From Fibrobacteria bacterium (GTDB lineage: Bacteria > Fibrobacterota > Fibrobacteria > UBA5070), in assembly GCA_020633825.1 (NCBI GenBank), contig JACKCV010000001.1, positions 1,097,356 to 1,161,355 of the forward strand: 64,000 nt of DNA. Direction: 5' to 3'. Below, piece by piece: positions 9,701 to 17,998 of the stretch. The first letter of the stretch is position 1; every line of letters begins with the position of its first letter. Position numbers and translations under genes: made by a program. The notes beneath the pieces are model-generated. The model searched no databases and was not told where the DNA came from. It saw only the letters and a program-made list of their open reading frames with translations.

Positions 9701-12172
9701 GCCCGCGTAGGAGGAATAGGGGGAGACGAGGACGCTGAACAGGTCCGTGGAGGCTTGGCCTCCCGGCTCGAAAACCCGTGTCCGCAGGGATGCGCGCAGA
9801 AGTCCGGGAGCGTTCGAGGCCTCGGGGAAGAACATGTCGAACTGGGTCCGGCCGTCCTCGTCGAGTTCACCTTCCCAGGCGGTCTCCTCCTCGGATTCGA
9901 AGGTCGAGGCGGTGGGGTCCTCGAAGGTGAACTCGCCCAGACCCTTGGGTTGGAGCTTGGCGGGGGTGAGCTGGGTCTGCACCTGGGCGCGCAAGCCCGC
10001 CGCCGATCCACCCGAGAGCCAATGGGAGGCCAGGGACACCCGGCGCCCCTCGGTGGAGCCTTCCCCGAGCACCTTCGGAGCGTCGATCTCGATCTTGAGA
10101 CGATTGGGACGGACGGTCTGGACCAGGACGGGCAGCTCGCGGCTGGCCGGACCGGCCTCGGCGGTGAGGGTCCAACGCCCCGTCGGATCGTCGACGTGGG
10201 TGGCGGTGCGCCAGGCGAACATGCCGTCGGGTGCGGCCCGGACCACGGTGGTGCGCGCGGTGCGACCGCGAGGGTCGCGCAGGGTGAGTCGCAGGGGGAC
10301 GCGCTCCATGCGACGGCCATCGGCGCCGCGGACGATGCAGCCGAAGAAGATGGAGTCGCCGGGGCGGTAGACGCCGCGCTCCGACCACGGGAACAGACGG
10401 ATTCCTTCGGGGCGGGATTCCCCGCCGACGTCGAACCGGGACAAATTCCGGGCCTCGCCGTCCTTCAGGCGCAGCCAGGCATGCATCTCCTTGTCGTCCT
10501 TGCGGCCCTGGGCATGGATCACCACGGCCTGTCCCGCTCCGGGGAGTTCCACGACGCCCTCGCGGGTGGTGCGGCCGGAGGAAACGATTTCGTCGTCGGA
10601 TCCGAGGGCTTCGACCTGGACATCGCGCCAGGGCTCGGCGGTGATCAGGTCGTGCGTGGCGACCACCACCCGGCCGCCGGGTTCCTTCCACGCCAGGAGG
10701 CCCAGGTCGGAGACCACGACGTTCCGGCGCACGGTCGGGGCCCACCATCCCTGCCAGTAGCTTTCCTTGCAGGGGTTTTCGCGGTCGCGCCAGTTGTAGG
10801 AGTAGTCCTCGTCCTCTTCCCCATCCCCGTTGGACTCCTCGGGGCGGTCGTCGTTGGACTCCGTGCATTGGTACAGCATCCCCGCCCGCTCGCGGATGAG
10901 CTCCACCGTGAACAAACCCGATCCGTGCTGGTCGAGGATGGCCTTCAGGTCGATGGCTCCCTCGAAGGCCTGGTCCTGGCGGGCTTGCAGCGAGATGACC
11001 CGTTCCCACACGACGCGCCCGGGGCGACGGCGCCCGTCGCGGGATTCGTCGAGGGAGTTGTCGTCGAGGAACTCGGGGACGTTGGCGGGGGTCATGCGCG
11101 AGACCCGGACCCGGACCATGCCGAGGTTCATGGAGCGGAAGTGGATCTGGTTGCCGGCTTCGGAGGTGAGCACCGCCCCCTTCTCCGACCAGCTCACGGT
11201 GGGTTTCAACCCCTTGAACGCGTGGGTGTAGCGGGCCGTCGATCCGCCGACGTTGATTTCCAGGGTCGCGTCCTTGCCTTGGGCGTCCCAGCTGACCAGG
11301 GCGGTCTGGCCGTCGAGCTCGTGCCGCAACTGCACTCCGCTGGAGCGGGAGACATCCAGCATGCCGCGGAGGTCGGAGCTGGTGCGCGGCGCGTTGGCGA
11401 GCAGCACGCGGAAACCTTCGCGGCCGTTGTCGGTGAAAGCCTTGGTCCAGATCGCCTGGCGGGTCCGGGGATGCTCCGGGCAGTCCAGGCGCAGGGAGAG
11501 GTCCTCGTCGAGTCCTCCTTCCCCCGCTTCCACCAGCAGCTCCACGCTCCCCTTGCCGAACCGGATCTTGCCGATTTCGATGCGCGCCGAGGCGGGCCCG
11601 GTCCAGGTCCATCGCGTGTCGAGGTTGGATCCGCCCTGCTTGGCCGACAGGTCCGGGATGGACGTGTCGGACGGGGCGTCGGTGAAGGTGACGGAAATCG
11701 TCACCGAGGCCTCGTTTTCGTTCTCCGTCCAGGAGACGGGCTGGAGGTCGGCGGTACGGGGGGCGGAGGCGAAGAGGAAGGCGTAGGCCGGGACGGACTT
11801 GTCGCCGGTCAGTTTGGCCAGATCGAGGACCGCCCGGTACCCCTTGCCCGGTTCCAGGTCCTCCTCGGGATCGAAGGCCAGGGTCTGATTGTCCTTCCAC
11901 CAGAGCCGACCATCGAGGTTCGGGGAGATGTCGAGCCATTTCCCGTCGGCATCCTTCCCGACTTCGTCGTCGGCGGCCCAGGGGGAACGGAACCGGATCT
12001 CCAGATGTCCGCTGCGGGGAACCGCTCCTTCCGAGGTCCAATCCAGGACGTTGGCGACCCGATCCTGGTCCTCGGGGGACAACTCGGAGGGGACCACGAC
12101 GGGATTGCGGCAACCCATCGTCGCGAGAGTCGCGAGAGCAAGGAGGAAACGAAGCGGTCGGGAGCGGATCAT
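6710..12172 (-). CDS. Bacterial alpha-2-macroglobulin, lipoprotein (YfhM/ECAM type)
   Basis: An 1820-residue protein with a lipoprotein signal (LATMGC, Cys near residue 21), so it should be tethered in the periplasm. It has the long chain of beta-sandwich MG domains of the family, a bait-like region in the middle, and the thioester motif CLEQ with its Cys at about residue 1362 (in YPHGCLEQTLSG). The following alpha/alpha-toroid and C-terminal beta domain are present, so the length is that of the long, MG1-MG2-containing bacterial form. The protein is expected to trap proteases that enter the periplasm, by a covalent thioester. It is the upstream partner of pbpC in a two-gene operon. The gap upstream (12173-12294) is the likely promoter region. 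Confidence 0.95.
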   Translation of the reverse strand: MIRSRPLRFLLALATLATMGCRNPVVVPSELSPEDQDRVANVLDWTSEGAVPRSGHLEIRFRSPWAADDEVGKDADGKWLDISPNLDGRLWWKDNQTLAFDPEEDLEPGKGYRAVLDLAKLTGDKSVPAYAFLFASAPRTADLQPVSWTENENEASVTISVTFTDAPSDTSIPDLSAKQGGSNLDTRWTWTGPASARIEIGKIRFGKGSVELLVEAGEGGLDEDLSLRLDCPEHPRTRQAIWTKAFTDNGREGFRVLLANAPRTSSDLRGMLDVSRSSGVQLRHELDGQTALVSWDAQGKDATLEINVGGSTARYTHAFKGLKPTVSWSEKGAVLTSEAGNQIHFRSMNLGMVRVRVSRMTPANVPEFLDDNSLDESRDGRRRPGRVVWERVISLQARQDQAFEGAIDLKAILDQHGSGLFTVELIRERAGMLYQCTESNDDRPEESNGDGEEDEDYSYNWRDRENPCKESYWQGWWAPTVRRNVVVSDLGLLAWKEPGGRVVVATHDLITAEPWRDVQVEALGSDDEIVSSGRTTREGVVELPGAGQAVVIHAQGRKDDKEMHAWLRLKDGEARNLSRFDVGGESRPEGIRLFPWSERGVYRPGDSIFFGCIVRGADGRRMERVPLRLTLRDPRGRTARTTVVRAAPDGMFAWRTATHVDDPTGRWTLTAEAGPASRELPVLVQTVRPNRLKIEIDAPKVLGEGSTEGRRVSLASHWLSGGSAAGLRAQVQTQLTPAKLQPKGLGEFTFEDPTASTFESEEETAWEGELDEDGRTQFDMFFPEASNAPGLLRASLRTRVFEPGGQASTDLFSVLVSPYSSYAGVHLRTKESWGWVSTGSEIGIDVAAVTPLGKALSDQTLDVEVWRHPETWWWEEGSSTRGFLSRSGVERVWSGSARAGSAVSFTPQNSGRYAILVKSPSGHVAGTFVNVWNGWGESSGAGASPALLTLRTEKDTVAPGGDLAMTFPSSEKGRALVQILDGQRVLSQEWIKTRKTETRWTGKAPTNATGGIYLQVTLVQPFPPTTDRPLRMWGIVPVSVVDPSTRLQPVLESAEELQPQSSARIHIREENRKPMRAILAIVDEGLLDLTRFATPNPWKAFQGREALQVQGWDMHDLVIDAWGGSTDRLFAVGGSEEEARKKAEQNKGNPFPPMVVVKGPFDVPAKGLDLDVDIPRYTGSVRMMLISSQEEAFGSTDRTVKVRAPVMALLTVPRALSPSDESTLPVTVFASKPGKVQVHLKTTGPIEVVGPTTRTVEFAKEGDALVSFPIRAPGGIGQATAIVEVSSPAGKGSDAQAFLVRHPGAPQTRATFLVPNDSMAWSLDLASWGIPGTRSNRLEISATGLVGMQDRIEDLIHYPHGCLEQTLSGLVPQIFLRRLVPWIAMDKQEESRKNVVAGIDRLRLFQTPSGGLTLWPGEGEVYPWGTLWAMRGMLAAREAGYDVPAGLFDPTLDWIRDKARTFRPGSEADHGDTLAQVTRLDLLALAGKPDLAAMNRLREAPLSDVDRWTLAAAYASAGRPDVAKQLAAKAGSQVSKVRTLSHTLNSPLRDRALLAEAMFRAGEKAKALEQMAQVRRDLRDYSYWYSTQEMGTALLAQARIQGNAEVKSTFPVRWRIDGGAWSTTSISGGSGQIPLPSDANGRLDIRMEGQVAAEAMLTTRAVPGADQPIPPGKGFDLSVRYEDPNGNRIDPTRIAQGEDFRVIATVRNTSSKRLDNVALVQIFPGGWEIRNEALEGAEQGTEVVKPSHWWDHPRIRRTEIRDDRAIHYLELPYGGTVKLVLGIRAAYKGSYLRPGAHVEALYDASWNATLPTGRSEIVSR

Positions 12173-12294
12173 CGGGCGGGACTCCAGGGTGATCGCTCCT
12201 CTTCGGTTTCGGGGGGAGCGATGGGCAATGCTGAAATTCTAGCTCATCGGCGACGCCGGGGGAACGGGGATTCCCGGGTGCCGTTCGATCGGGA

Positions 12295-15246
12295 TCACAA
12301 GCTGTCGAGAAGCCTCTGCTCGGCACGCGTGAGCAGGGTGTCGTGACGCGGCATGAACTCGTGCACGATCCTCCAAGCCGTCCTCGCGTCGCCCACCGCC
12401 CGGGAGGCGATGGCGAGATCGCGCAGCTGTCCGGAGTGCAGTCGGGCGGGAAGCTCCTCCAGGGCTTCCAGACGGGCCTCGCGGAAGCCGGCCGAGTCTC
12501 CCCGACTCACCAGGTACTGGAAACGGAAGAGGTTGGCCTCGGGGGTGCGGGTCCGGGAGTCCAGGATCTCCTGGTTCACAAGATCGGCCACCATTCCGAA
12601 GCGCCCCCCCAGCGTCCAGGTCCAGGGGGGGGCGGAGGCGGGAAGCCAGCCGGTCAGGACCATCCGCAATTCGGCGGAATCGAGGGGGACGCGGCATTGC
12701 ATCCACTGCAGGAGCGGCAGGACGGCCTGGGAATCGGCGTCCATGCGGGCCCGGAGGTCGTTGATGGCGGGTTTGCGAAGCGCGAAGGCCCCGTCTTCGA
12801 GCAGATCCTGCGGATAGAGGACGTGGCCGAAGGTGCGCGGGACGATGCGCGCGTGCTTTTTCGCGTAGAAGGCCTTCTCGGCCTGTCCGTCCACGACCGG
12901 ATCGAATTCCGAGTTGCGTCGGCGCCCTTCGACCAGGGGGCGGATGGTCGACTCCTTCCACAGCAAGGTCCCCAGCGAGACGTCGGAACGGCGCATGCGG
13001 AACCTCGCCAGCTCCAGGGAGTCCTCGGCATTGGCCAGGTTGGTGTCGTCGGCCTGCAGGGGCGAGGCGGAGGCGGCGATGACCATGTCCTGGGTGGAGG
13101 GGACGAAGTGCAGGCGCAGGTGGGGAAATTCGTCGGACAAGGCGGCGAGGATCGACAGCAGCAGGGCGTCTTCGAACTCGTAGGTGTGGATCCATTGGAT
13201 GAACACACCGTCGGAAGCCAGATGGGACCGGATCTCGCGGTAGAACTCCCGCGTGAAGAGGCTGGACACCCCGGCCACCCAGGGGTTCGAGGGCTCCGAG
13301 ACGATCACGTCGTAGGGACGGGATCCCGTCGCGAAGAAGATGCGCGCGTCGAGGAAGTGGATGGCGAAGCGGGGATCTTCGTGGATGCGTCGATTGAAGG
13401 GGTGGAACCACTTGGATTGCAGCCACATGGCCTTTTCGATCTCGATGGCATCGAGATGCTCCAGCCGGGGATCTCCCAGCATGCGATGGGCCGTCATGCC
13501 GCTCCCCAACCCGATCAGGGCGCCCCGCCAGGGCCGATGCACGTACACCCTCGCGGTCCAGGCGGCGAGGTTCTGGGTGAGTTCGTCCGACAGCCTGGCC
13601 CGGGCGGGTTGGGCACGGTCGAGGGAGGCGTCGGGTTTCCCGTTGGTGCGGACGGAGACGTTGGTTCCGATCTCCTGGGCGGTCACTGTGGCGGTGCGGC
13701 CGTCGATGCGATGGATGATGGTGGTGGGAAGCATCACCCGCCATCCCCGGTAGGCGCCCGCGATCAGGATGTGGTTGTCGGGCTGCAGGATCCATCCCCC
13801 CATCACTACGACTCCGGCCAAGGCGATTCCCAGGCGGGGGAGAATGCGCACACCCGCGAGGAACGGAAGCAGCGCGAGCGCGAGGAGGAGGTCGATGGTG
13901 GCCCCCAGGGCGACCAGACGCGTGAGACCCAGAAGCGTCATGAAGACCAGGCTTCCGGTGGCGGCTCCCAGGATGGCACCGAAGGTGTTCCAGGCATACA
14001 CCCGACCGGTGAAGGATTCGTCTCCGTGGCGCTGGCACAGGAAGCGCGTGGCCAGAGGCAGGGTCATGCCGGCGAAGTACGCCGCGGGGATCATGACGGC
14101 GGCGGCGAACAGGAATTGCGCGAAGGCGTGGAAGGGCCAGGCTTCCACGGAGCGCACCAGGACGCGATTGAGGTGGTTCGAGGCGCGGAACAGCGGCTCG
14201 TAGAGGAGGATCGGGACCAAGGCCGAAGCCGCCATGGCGGCCTGGGCCAGAAGCAAGGCCCGCAAGGGATCCCGGGGAGGGCGGCGATGCATGTGCCGCG
14301 CACCCAGGGCGAGCCCGAAGACGAAGGCGCCGATCATCAGGTCGAACGCGTGGGTGCTGGAACCCAGGAGCAAGGCGAGGAAGCGGATCCAACCGATCTC
14401 GTACAGGAACGAAGACAACCCGGTGGCGAAGGCCACCGCCAGGACCACCCAGGTGAGCCGGTCCGGGGGGAGGGAAGGAGACGACGCATCCGGTGATGGG
14501 GCGGAGACGGGAGGTGGAAGGGGGGCGGGGGACTCGATCTCGGAGGGCGATGGAGGATCCGGGATTCCCATCAGGGGGAGATCCGGCTCTTCGGGCGCGC
14601 TTTCCGCGGTGGAGGCCCGCCGGAGGTCCCGCACGACCCACCAGGCGCCGAGGGCTGCCAGGAGGTTCATGCATCCCGCGAACCACAAGCTTCCGCGGGT
14701 TCCCAGATGGGGGACCAGCCAGTAGGAGGCCAGCACCGCTCCCAAGGACGCGCCGAGGGAATTTCCGAAGTACAGTCGGGCGATGGAGTCCCTGCCGCCA
14801 TCCTGCGCCAGTCGCATCAAGCCTCCGGCGGCCAGGGGGAAGGTCATCCCCAGGAGCATGGCGGGGGGAAGGGTGGCCAAGGCACCGGTGGCGATGGCGA
14901 CCAGGGTCGAAAACCCGATCCCGTGGCCGGCGAGCAGTCCCGAGTCGAGCAGGCCGTCGCGCAGGAACAGGAAGACGGGGTGGAACAGGAAACCCGCGCA
15001 GGCGATGCCCACCTCGACCTGGACGTAGGTGCGCAAGGGGTTCCCGAGCCGAGCCAGCAACCGGGAGGCCACATGGCTTCCCAGCCCGATCCCTCCCATG
15101 TAGACGACGAGGGTCAGGACCTGTCCGTAGGCCGCATGGCCGAGGAGTAGCCCCAGGTAGCGCGCCCACAGGGATTCGTGGACGAGTCCGGCGATGCCGG
15201 AGAGGAGGAAGAGAAACTGGAAGACGGCGGCCGGCGAGAAAGGCAT
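12295..15246 (-). CDS. Membrane-bound spermidine-synthase-like protein (MFS-like N-terminus, SAM-dependent C-terminus)
   Basis: A 983-residue protein. About the first 540 residues are a polytopic membrane region with more than ten hydrophobic segments (starting FQFLFLLSGIAGLVHESLWARY), as in fused MFS/spermidine synthase proteins. Then comes a Rossmann-type domain with a glycine-rich GLGSGMTAHRML loop, an acidic strand end (DAIEIEK) and VSEPSNPWVAG, which is the polyamine-synthase-like signature. The last 200 residues are helical and TPR-like. The start at 15246 is favoured by an AGGAGG 12 nt upstream and because it opens at the first membrane segment; the frame runs 60 codons further without such features. 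Substrate is unknown: proteins of this architecture are widespread but mostly uncharacterised. Confidence 0.82.
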   Translation of the reverse strand: MPFSPAAVFQFLFLLSGIAGLVHESLWARYLGLLLGHAAYGQVLTLVVYMGGIGLGSHVASRLLARLGNPLRTYVQVEVGIACAGFLFHPVFLFLRDGLLDSGLLAGHGIGFSTLVAIATGALATLPPAMLLGMTFPLAAGGLMRLAQDGGRDSIARLYFGNSLGASLGAVLASYWLVPHLGTRGSLWFAGCMNLLAALGAWWVVRDLRRASTAESAPEEPDLPLMGIPDPPSPSEIESPAPLPPPVSAPSPDASSPSLPPDRLTWVVLAVAFATGLSSFLYEIGWIRFLALLLGSSTHAFDLMIGAFVFGLALGARHMHRRPPRDPLRALLLAQAAMAASALVPILLYEPLFRASNHLNRVLVRSVEAWPFHAFAQFLFAAAVMIPAAYFAGMTLPLATRFLCQRHGDESFTGRVYAWNTFGAILGAATGSLVFMTLLGLTRLVALGATIDLLLALALLPFLAGVRILPRLGIALAGVVVMGGWILQPDNHILIAGAYRGWRVMLPTTIIHRIDGRTATVTAQEIGTNVSVRTNGKPDASLDRAQPARARLSDELTQNLAAWTARVYVHRPWRGALIGLGSGMTAHRMLGDPRLEHLDAIEIEKAMWLQSKWFHPFNRRIHEDPRFAIHFLDARIFFATGSRPYDVIVSEPSNPWVAGVSSLFTREFYREIRSHLASDGVFIQWIHTYEFEDALLLSILAALSDEFPHLRLHFVPSTQDMVIAASASPLQADDTNLANAEDSLELARFRMRRSDVSLGTLLWKESTIRPLVEGRRRNSEFDPVVDGQAEKAFYAKKHARIVPRTFGHVLYPQDLLEDGAFALRKPAINDLRARMDADSQAVLPLLQWMQCRVPLDSAELRMVLTGWLPASAPPWTWTLGGRFGMVADLVNQEILDSRTRTPEANLFRFQYLVSRGDSAGFREARLEALEELPARLHSGQLRDLAIASRAVGDARTAWRIVHEFMPRHDTLLTRAEQRLLDSL

Positions 15247-15353
15247 CCGGGAAAAATGCCTCCTGGTTCCCGGGATCGCGGTCGTATCGTCCGGAATCCG
15301 ACCTTGTCGGATTCCGGACGGCGACGGCCCCGCGGCGCGTCGGAGGGTTCTTC

Positions 15354-17150
15354 CTAGGCGGTGGGAGGGTCCGGATTCCGTCGAGGCTGCGGGAGAGGCC
15401 GGCGTTCGAGAGCGAGCCCCCTCCACGGATTCCGCCGGGAGGTCCAGCCGATGGCGACCTCACCCGTCACACCAGGCTGGTCGAGGTTCGCGGAGGGGCC
15501 TGGGTCACGACGGGTTTCGGCGAGAGGAGACGTTTCCAAGGAGATGCGGGCGTGGGTGGAATCGTCTTGGACCGTGCGTGAGGTGTCGGCGCGCGAGGAG
15601 TCCGGATAGAAGGCGGAGTCGGAACGCGCGGAGTCCTGTTGGAGGGTGGTATCGGAACGCGAGGAGTCCGGATAGAAGGCGGAGTCGGAACGCGCGGAGT
15701 CCTGTTGGAGGGTGGTATCGGAACGCGAGGAGTCCGGATGGAAGGTGGAGTCGGAACGCGCGGAGTCCTGTTGGAGGGTGGTATCGGAACGCGAGGAGTC
15801 CGGATGGAAGGCGGAGTCGGCGCGCGTGGAGTCCTGGTAGAGGGTGGTATCGGAACGCGAGGAGTCCGGATGGAAGGTGGAGTCGGACCAGGTGGAATCG
15901 AACCCCGAGGAGTCCGCAGGAAGGATGGAAAACGCCAGGGAATCCCGGACGGATCGACCGTCCGCGCCTTCCAGACGAACCTCCAACCATCCCGCACCGC
16001 TTTGCCGGGGAGCGGGAAGGTGGATCACGAGTGAGGTGTCCAGGAAGGAAAACCCTTGGAATCGATTCGCGGGAAGCGAATCCATCGGGATCGATCGTTC
16101 CACGGTACCGAGTCCATCGTGGAAGCTCCAATGCAGGGCGCGCGGCCGGGAAGGTCCGGAGGCTACGGAGACCTCGAAGTGGAATGCCTGGCCGACCCGG
16201 ATCGGAGACGGGATGCGCGGCCACCCCAGGAAGAGCGAGTCGAGGACCAGTTGCCCCATGGAGATTTTCGCCCAGGCCGGTTTGCCGCTGTCCCCGTCCA
16301 GGGTGTGGATCCGCAAGGTGTACAGCCACTCTTGCGCTTCGGTGGAGAACCAGGATGAATCGACGAACCTTCCGGAAGTGGAAATCCCCAGGGAGACGGG
16401 GCGCGCGGAACCATCCACGGGTTCCCTTTGGAGACGGACGTAGCGGAAATTCTCGATGGCCGGAAGGGCCCAGGTGAGGGTGACCTTCCGAGTGGTCGAA
16501 TCCACACTCGCGCGCAGGGAATCCACGGGGGGGATTCCGGCGAAGAGCAGTTCGACGTCTCCGACATCCACCATGGTTCCCGCCTTCGCCTGGATGGTGG
16601 TCGCCGTGGTGGTATACCCGGACAGGGAGGTCGAGAGCCGAAGTCGGAAGGAGCCCGAGGCGAGGCCGTCGATGAGGAATCGCCCCTGGCGATCGACGTT
16701 CACCAACTGGTCCGTGCCCATCACCAGGATGGTCACGCTCGCAGGATTGTCTCCACCGGTCATGCGGACTCGCCCGGTCACCTTCGCGGCCTCCCCCAGG
16801 GTGTCGGATTTGGGGTTGATGCGCCCGTTGGAGGTGTAGAGGGAGTCCTGCATGGCCACGAGATCGCCTTTGCGGGCGACCAGACGGTAGATCCCCTCGG
16901 GAAGTTCGGGAATGTCGAACTTCCCCTCTTCGTCGGTGAGGGTCTGCATCGACGGGGTCTTGCCGGAATCGTCGCGGCTCCAGGCCTGCACGACCGCGCC
17001 GGAGGCGGGACGGAGATCCGGCAGGTAGATCGTCGCCATCTTCGCGGAATGGTTGTTCTCGTCCATGGTGCCGGTGGCCTGGTCGGAGTCGCACCCCTGC
17101 AGGGAAAGCAGACCGAGCGCGAGCATCGCGATCCGTGGGGAGGATTTCAT
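15354..17150 (-). CDS. Lipoprotein with carboxypeptidase-regulatory-like and Fn3-like domains and a repeat-rich tail (partner of TIGR02147 copy 1)
   Basis: A 598-residue predicted lipoprotein (SLQGC lipobox, Cys20). After a short acidic stretch come two small beta domains of the carboxypeptidase-regulatory type (about residues 38-105 and 110-190; motifs DEEGKFDIPELPEGIYRL and VDRQGRFLIDGLASGSFRL), then a fibronectin-III-like domain (about 200-290) and another beta-rich region. From about residue 415 the chain becomes a Ser/Asp/Thr-rich stalk of five 22-residue repeats, followed by a short tail. Its ATG overlaps the stop of the upstream TIGR02147 gene as ATGA (17147-17150), so translation is probably coupled. 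It is likely displayed at the cell surface or in the periplasm; no enzyme motif is seen. Confidence 0.75.
   Translation of the reverse strand: MKSSPRIAMLALGLLSLQGCDSDQATGTMDENNHSAKMATIYLPDLRPASGAVVQAWSRDDSGKTPSMQTLTDEEGKFDIPELPEGIYRLVARKGDLVAMQDSLYTSNGRINPKSDTLGEAAKVTGRVRMTGGDNPASVTILVMGTDQLVNVDRQGRFLIDGLASGSFRLRLSTSLSGYTTTATTIQAKAGTMVDVGDVELLFAGIPPVDSLRASVDSTTRKVTLTWALPAIENFRYVRLQREPVDGSARPVSLGISTSGRFVDSSWFSTEAQEWLYTLRIHTLDGDSGKPAWAKISMGQLVLDSLFLGWPRIPSPIRVGQAFHFEVSVASGPSRPRALHWSFHDGLGTVERSIPMDSLPANRFQGFSFLDTSLVIHLPAPRQSGAGWLEVRLEGADGRSVRDSLAFSILPADSSGFDSTWSDSTFHPDSSRSDTTLYQDSTRADSAFHPDSSRSDTTLQQDSARSDSTFHPDSSRSDTTLQQDSARSDSAFYPDSSRSDTTLQQDSARSDSAFYPDSSRADTSRTVQDDSTHARISLETSPLAETRRDPGPSANLDQPGVTGEVAIGWTSRRNPWRGLALERRPLPQPRRNPDPPTA
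15600..15895 (-). repeat. Five tandem 66-bp repeats inside the lipoprotein gene
   Basis: The coding strand repeats a 22-residue unit of the form DSxFxPDSSRSDTTLxQDSxRx about five times; each unit is two 11-residue halves. The DNA copies are nearly identical over long stretches, so copy number can change by slippage or recombination without breaking the frame (66 = 3 x 22). Confidence 0.85.
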
Positions 17151-17986
17151 GGGGAGGTCTCCTGGAGCATGGGGAAGAGTTGGATGCCCAGATGCACCAT
17201 CCGGGTGGCGGGCTCGGTGTCCTTGTGCACGATGGAACGGACCTCGGCCCGGAAATGGGCGAGTCGGCGGCGCAGCATGGTTTCCGCCTCACCGGAGATG
17301 GCCAGGAAGGCCGCAGAGGTGTCCCGTGCGCCTTCGGGCAGATCGGACAGGAGGGCGTCGCGAGCGAGGGCGAGGCAATCGAGCTGGTGCTGGCGAATGC
17401 GCTCGTCCCGCGCGGGAGCGCCGCTGGTGAGGATCCTCTGGACGGGTTTCCAGATTCCGTCCGGCCGTCGGGCGATCATGCCCATTTCCTTCAGGAGTTG
17501 GAAGCTCGCCCGGATCTGTCCCGGAGTGAAGCGGGGGGTGAGTCGACGCGCCAATCGAGCGGGATTCTCCCCGTCCCAGTCGATGGCATCCAGCGCGCAC
17601 CGCAGCGCGGCGTGGTGCCAGTCCCGGTAGTAGTCCCAGGAGGCCGCGTCCAGGTTGGATTGCGGGGTCCGGTTCAGGCGCACCAACTGCTCGTAATGCA
17701 TCTCGCGATCCGCGGGGGTCGAAGCCTGGTTGAATCCGACCAGGGCGCGGAAGAATCGAGCGTCTTCCCGAGGGAGGCCCATGACCTGTTCGAACCGTTC
17801 GACAAAGGCCGGGGTCACGGTCTTTCCGCGCAGGACATCGTTGAGGAAGGAGCGGGTTCGGGGAAGTCCCAGTCTGCGGCTGAATTCGCTCCGGGAGAAG
17901 GCCGGGTCCTGGGTCTGTTTCCAGACCTGCCAGTCGGCCAGGAATTGGCGGAAGTCCGTGTATGTGTACACCGAGGGGGAATCCAT
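17147..17986 (-). CDS. TIGR02147/DUF4423 family protein, copy 1 (putative HTH regulator)
   Basis: A 279-residue cytoplasmic protein of the Fibrobacter paralogous family TIGR02147. It opens with the family's typical start (YTYTDFRQFLADW) followed by a Cro/XRE-like helix-turn-helix (about residues 27-66: FSRRLGLPRTRSFLNDVL...). The middle has the conserved WHHAALRCAL, and the C-terminal half is the helical DUF4423 region ending LGIQLFPML. No membrane segment. The gene overlaps the downstream lipoprotein gene by ATGA. There is no Shine-Dalgarno at usable distance; instead a TATTCT lies 6 nt before the ATG. Function is not established for the family; a DNA-binding regulator is the simplest reading of the HTH-like region. 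Confidence 0.85.
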   Translation of the reverse strand: MDSPSVYTYTDFRQFLADWQVWKQTQDPAFSRSEFSRRLGLPRTRSFLNDVLRGKTVTPAFVERFEQVMGLPREDARFFRALVGFNQASTPADREMHYEQLVRLNRTPQSNLDAASWDYYRDWHHAALRCALDAIDWDGENPARLARRLTPRFTPGQIRASFQLLKEMGMIARRPDGIWKPVQRILTSGAPARDERIRQHQLDCLALARDALLSDLPEGARDTSAAFLAISGEAETMLRRRLAHFRAEVRSIVHKDTEPATRMVHLGIQLFPMLQETSP

Positions 17987-17992
17987 GCCTCA

Positions 17993-17998
17993 AGAATA
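17993..17998 (-). promoter_or_regulatory. Putative -10 element for leaderless TIGR02147 copy 1
   Basis: TATTCT on the minus strand, separated from the ATG at 17986 by exactly six bases (tgaggc). At this spacing transcription would begin at or next to the A of the start codon. No convincing -35 box is seen. The same arrangement occurs at the two other TIGR02147 genes. Confidence 0.5.
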
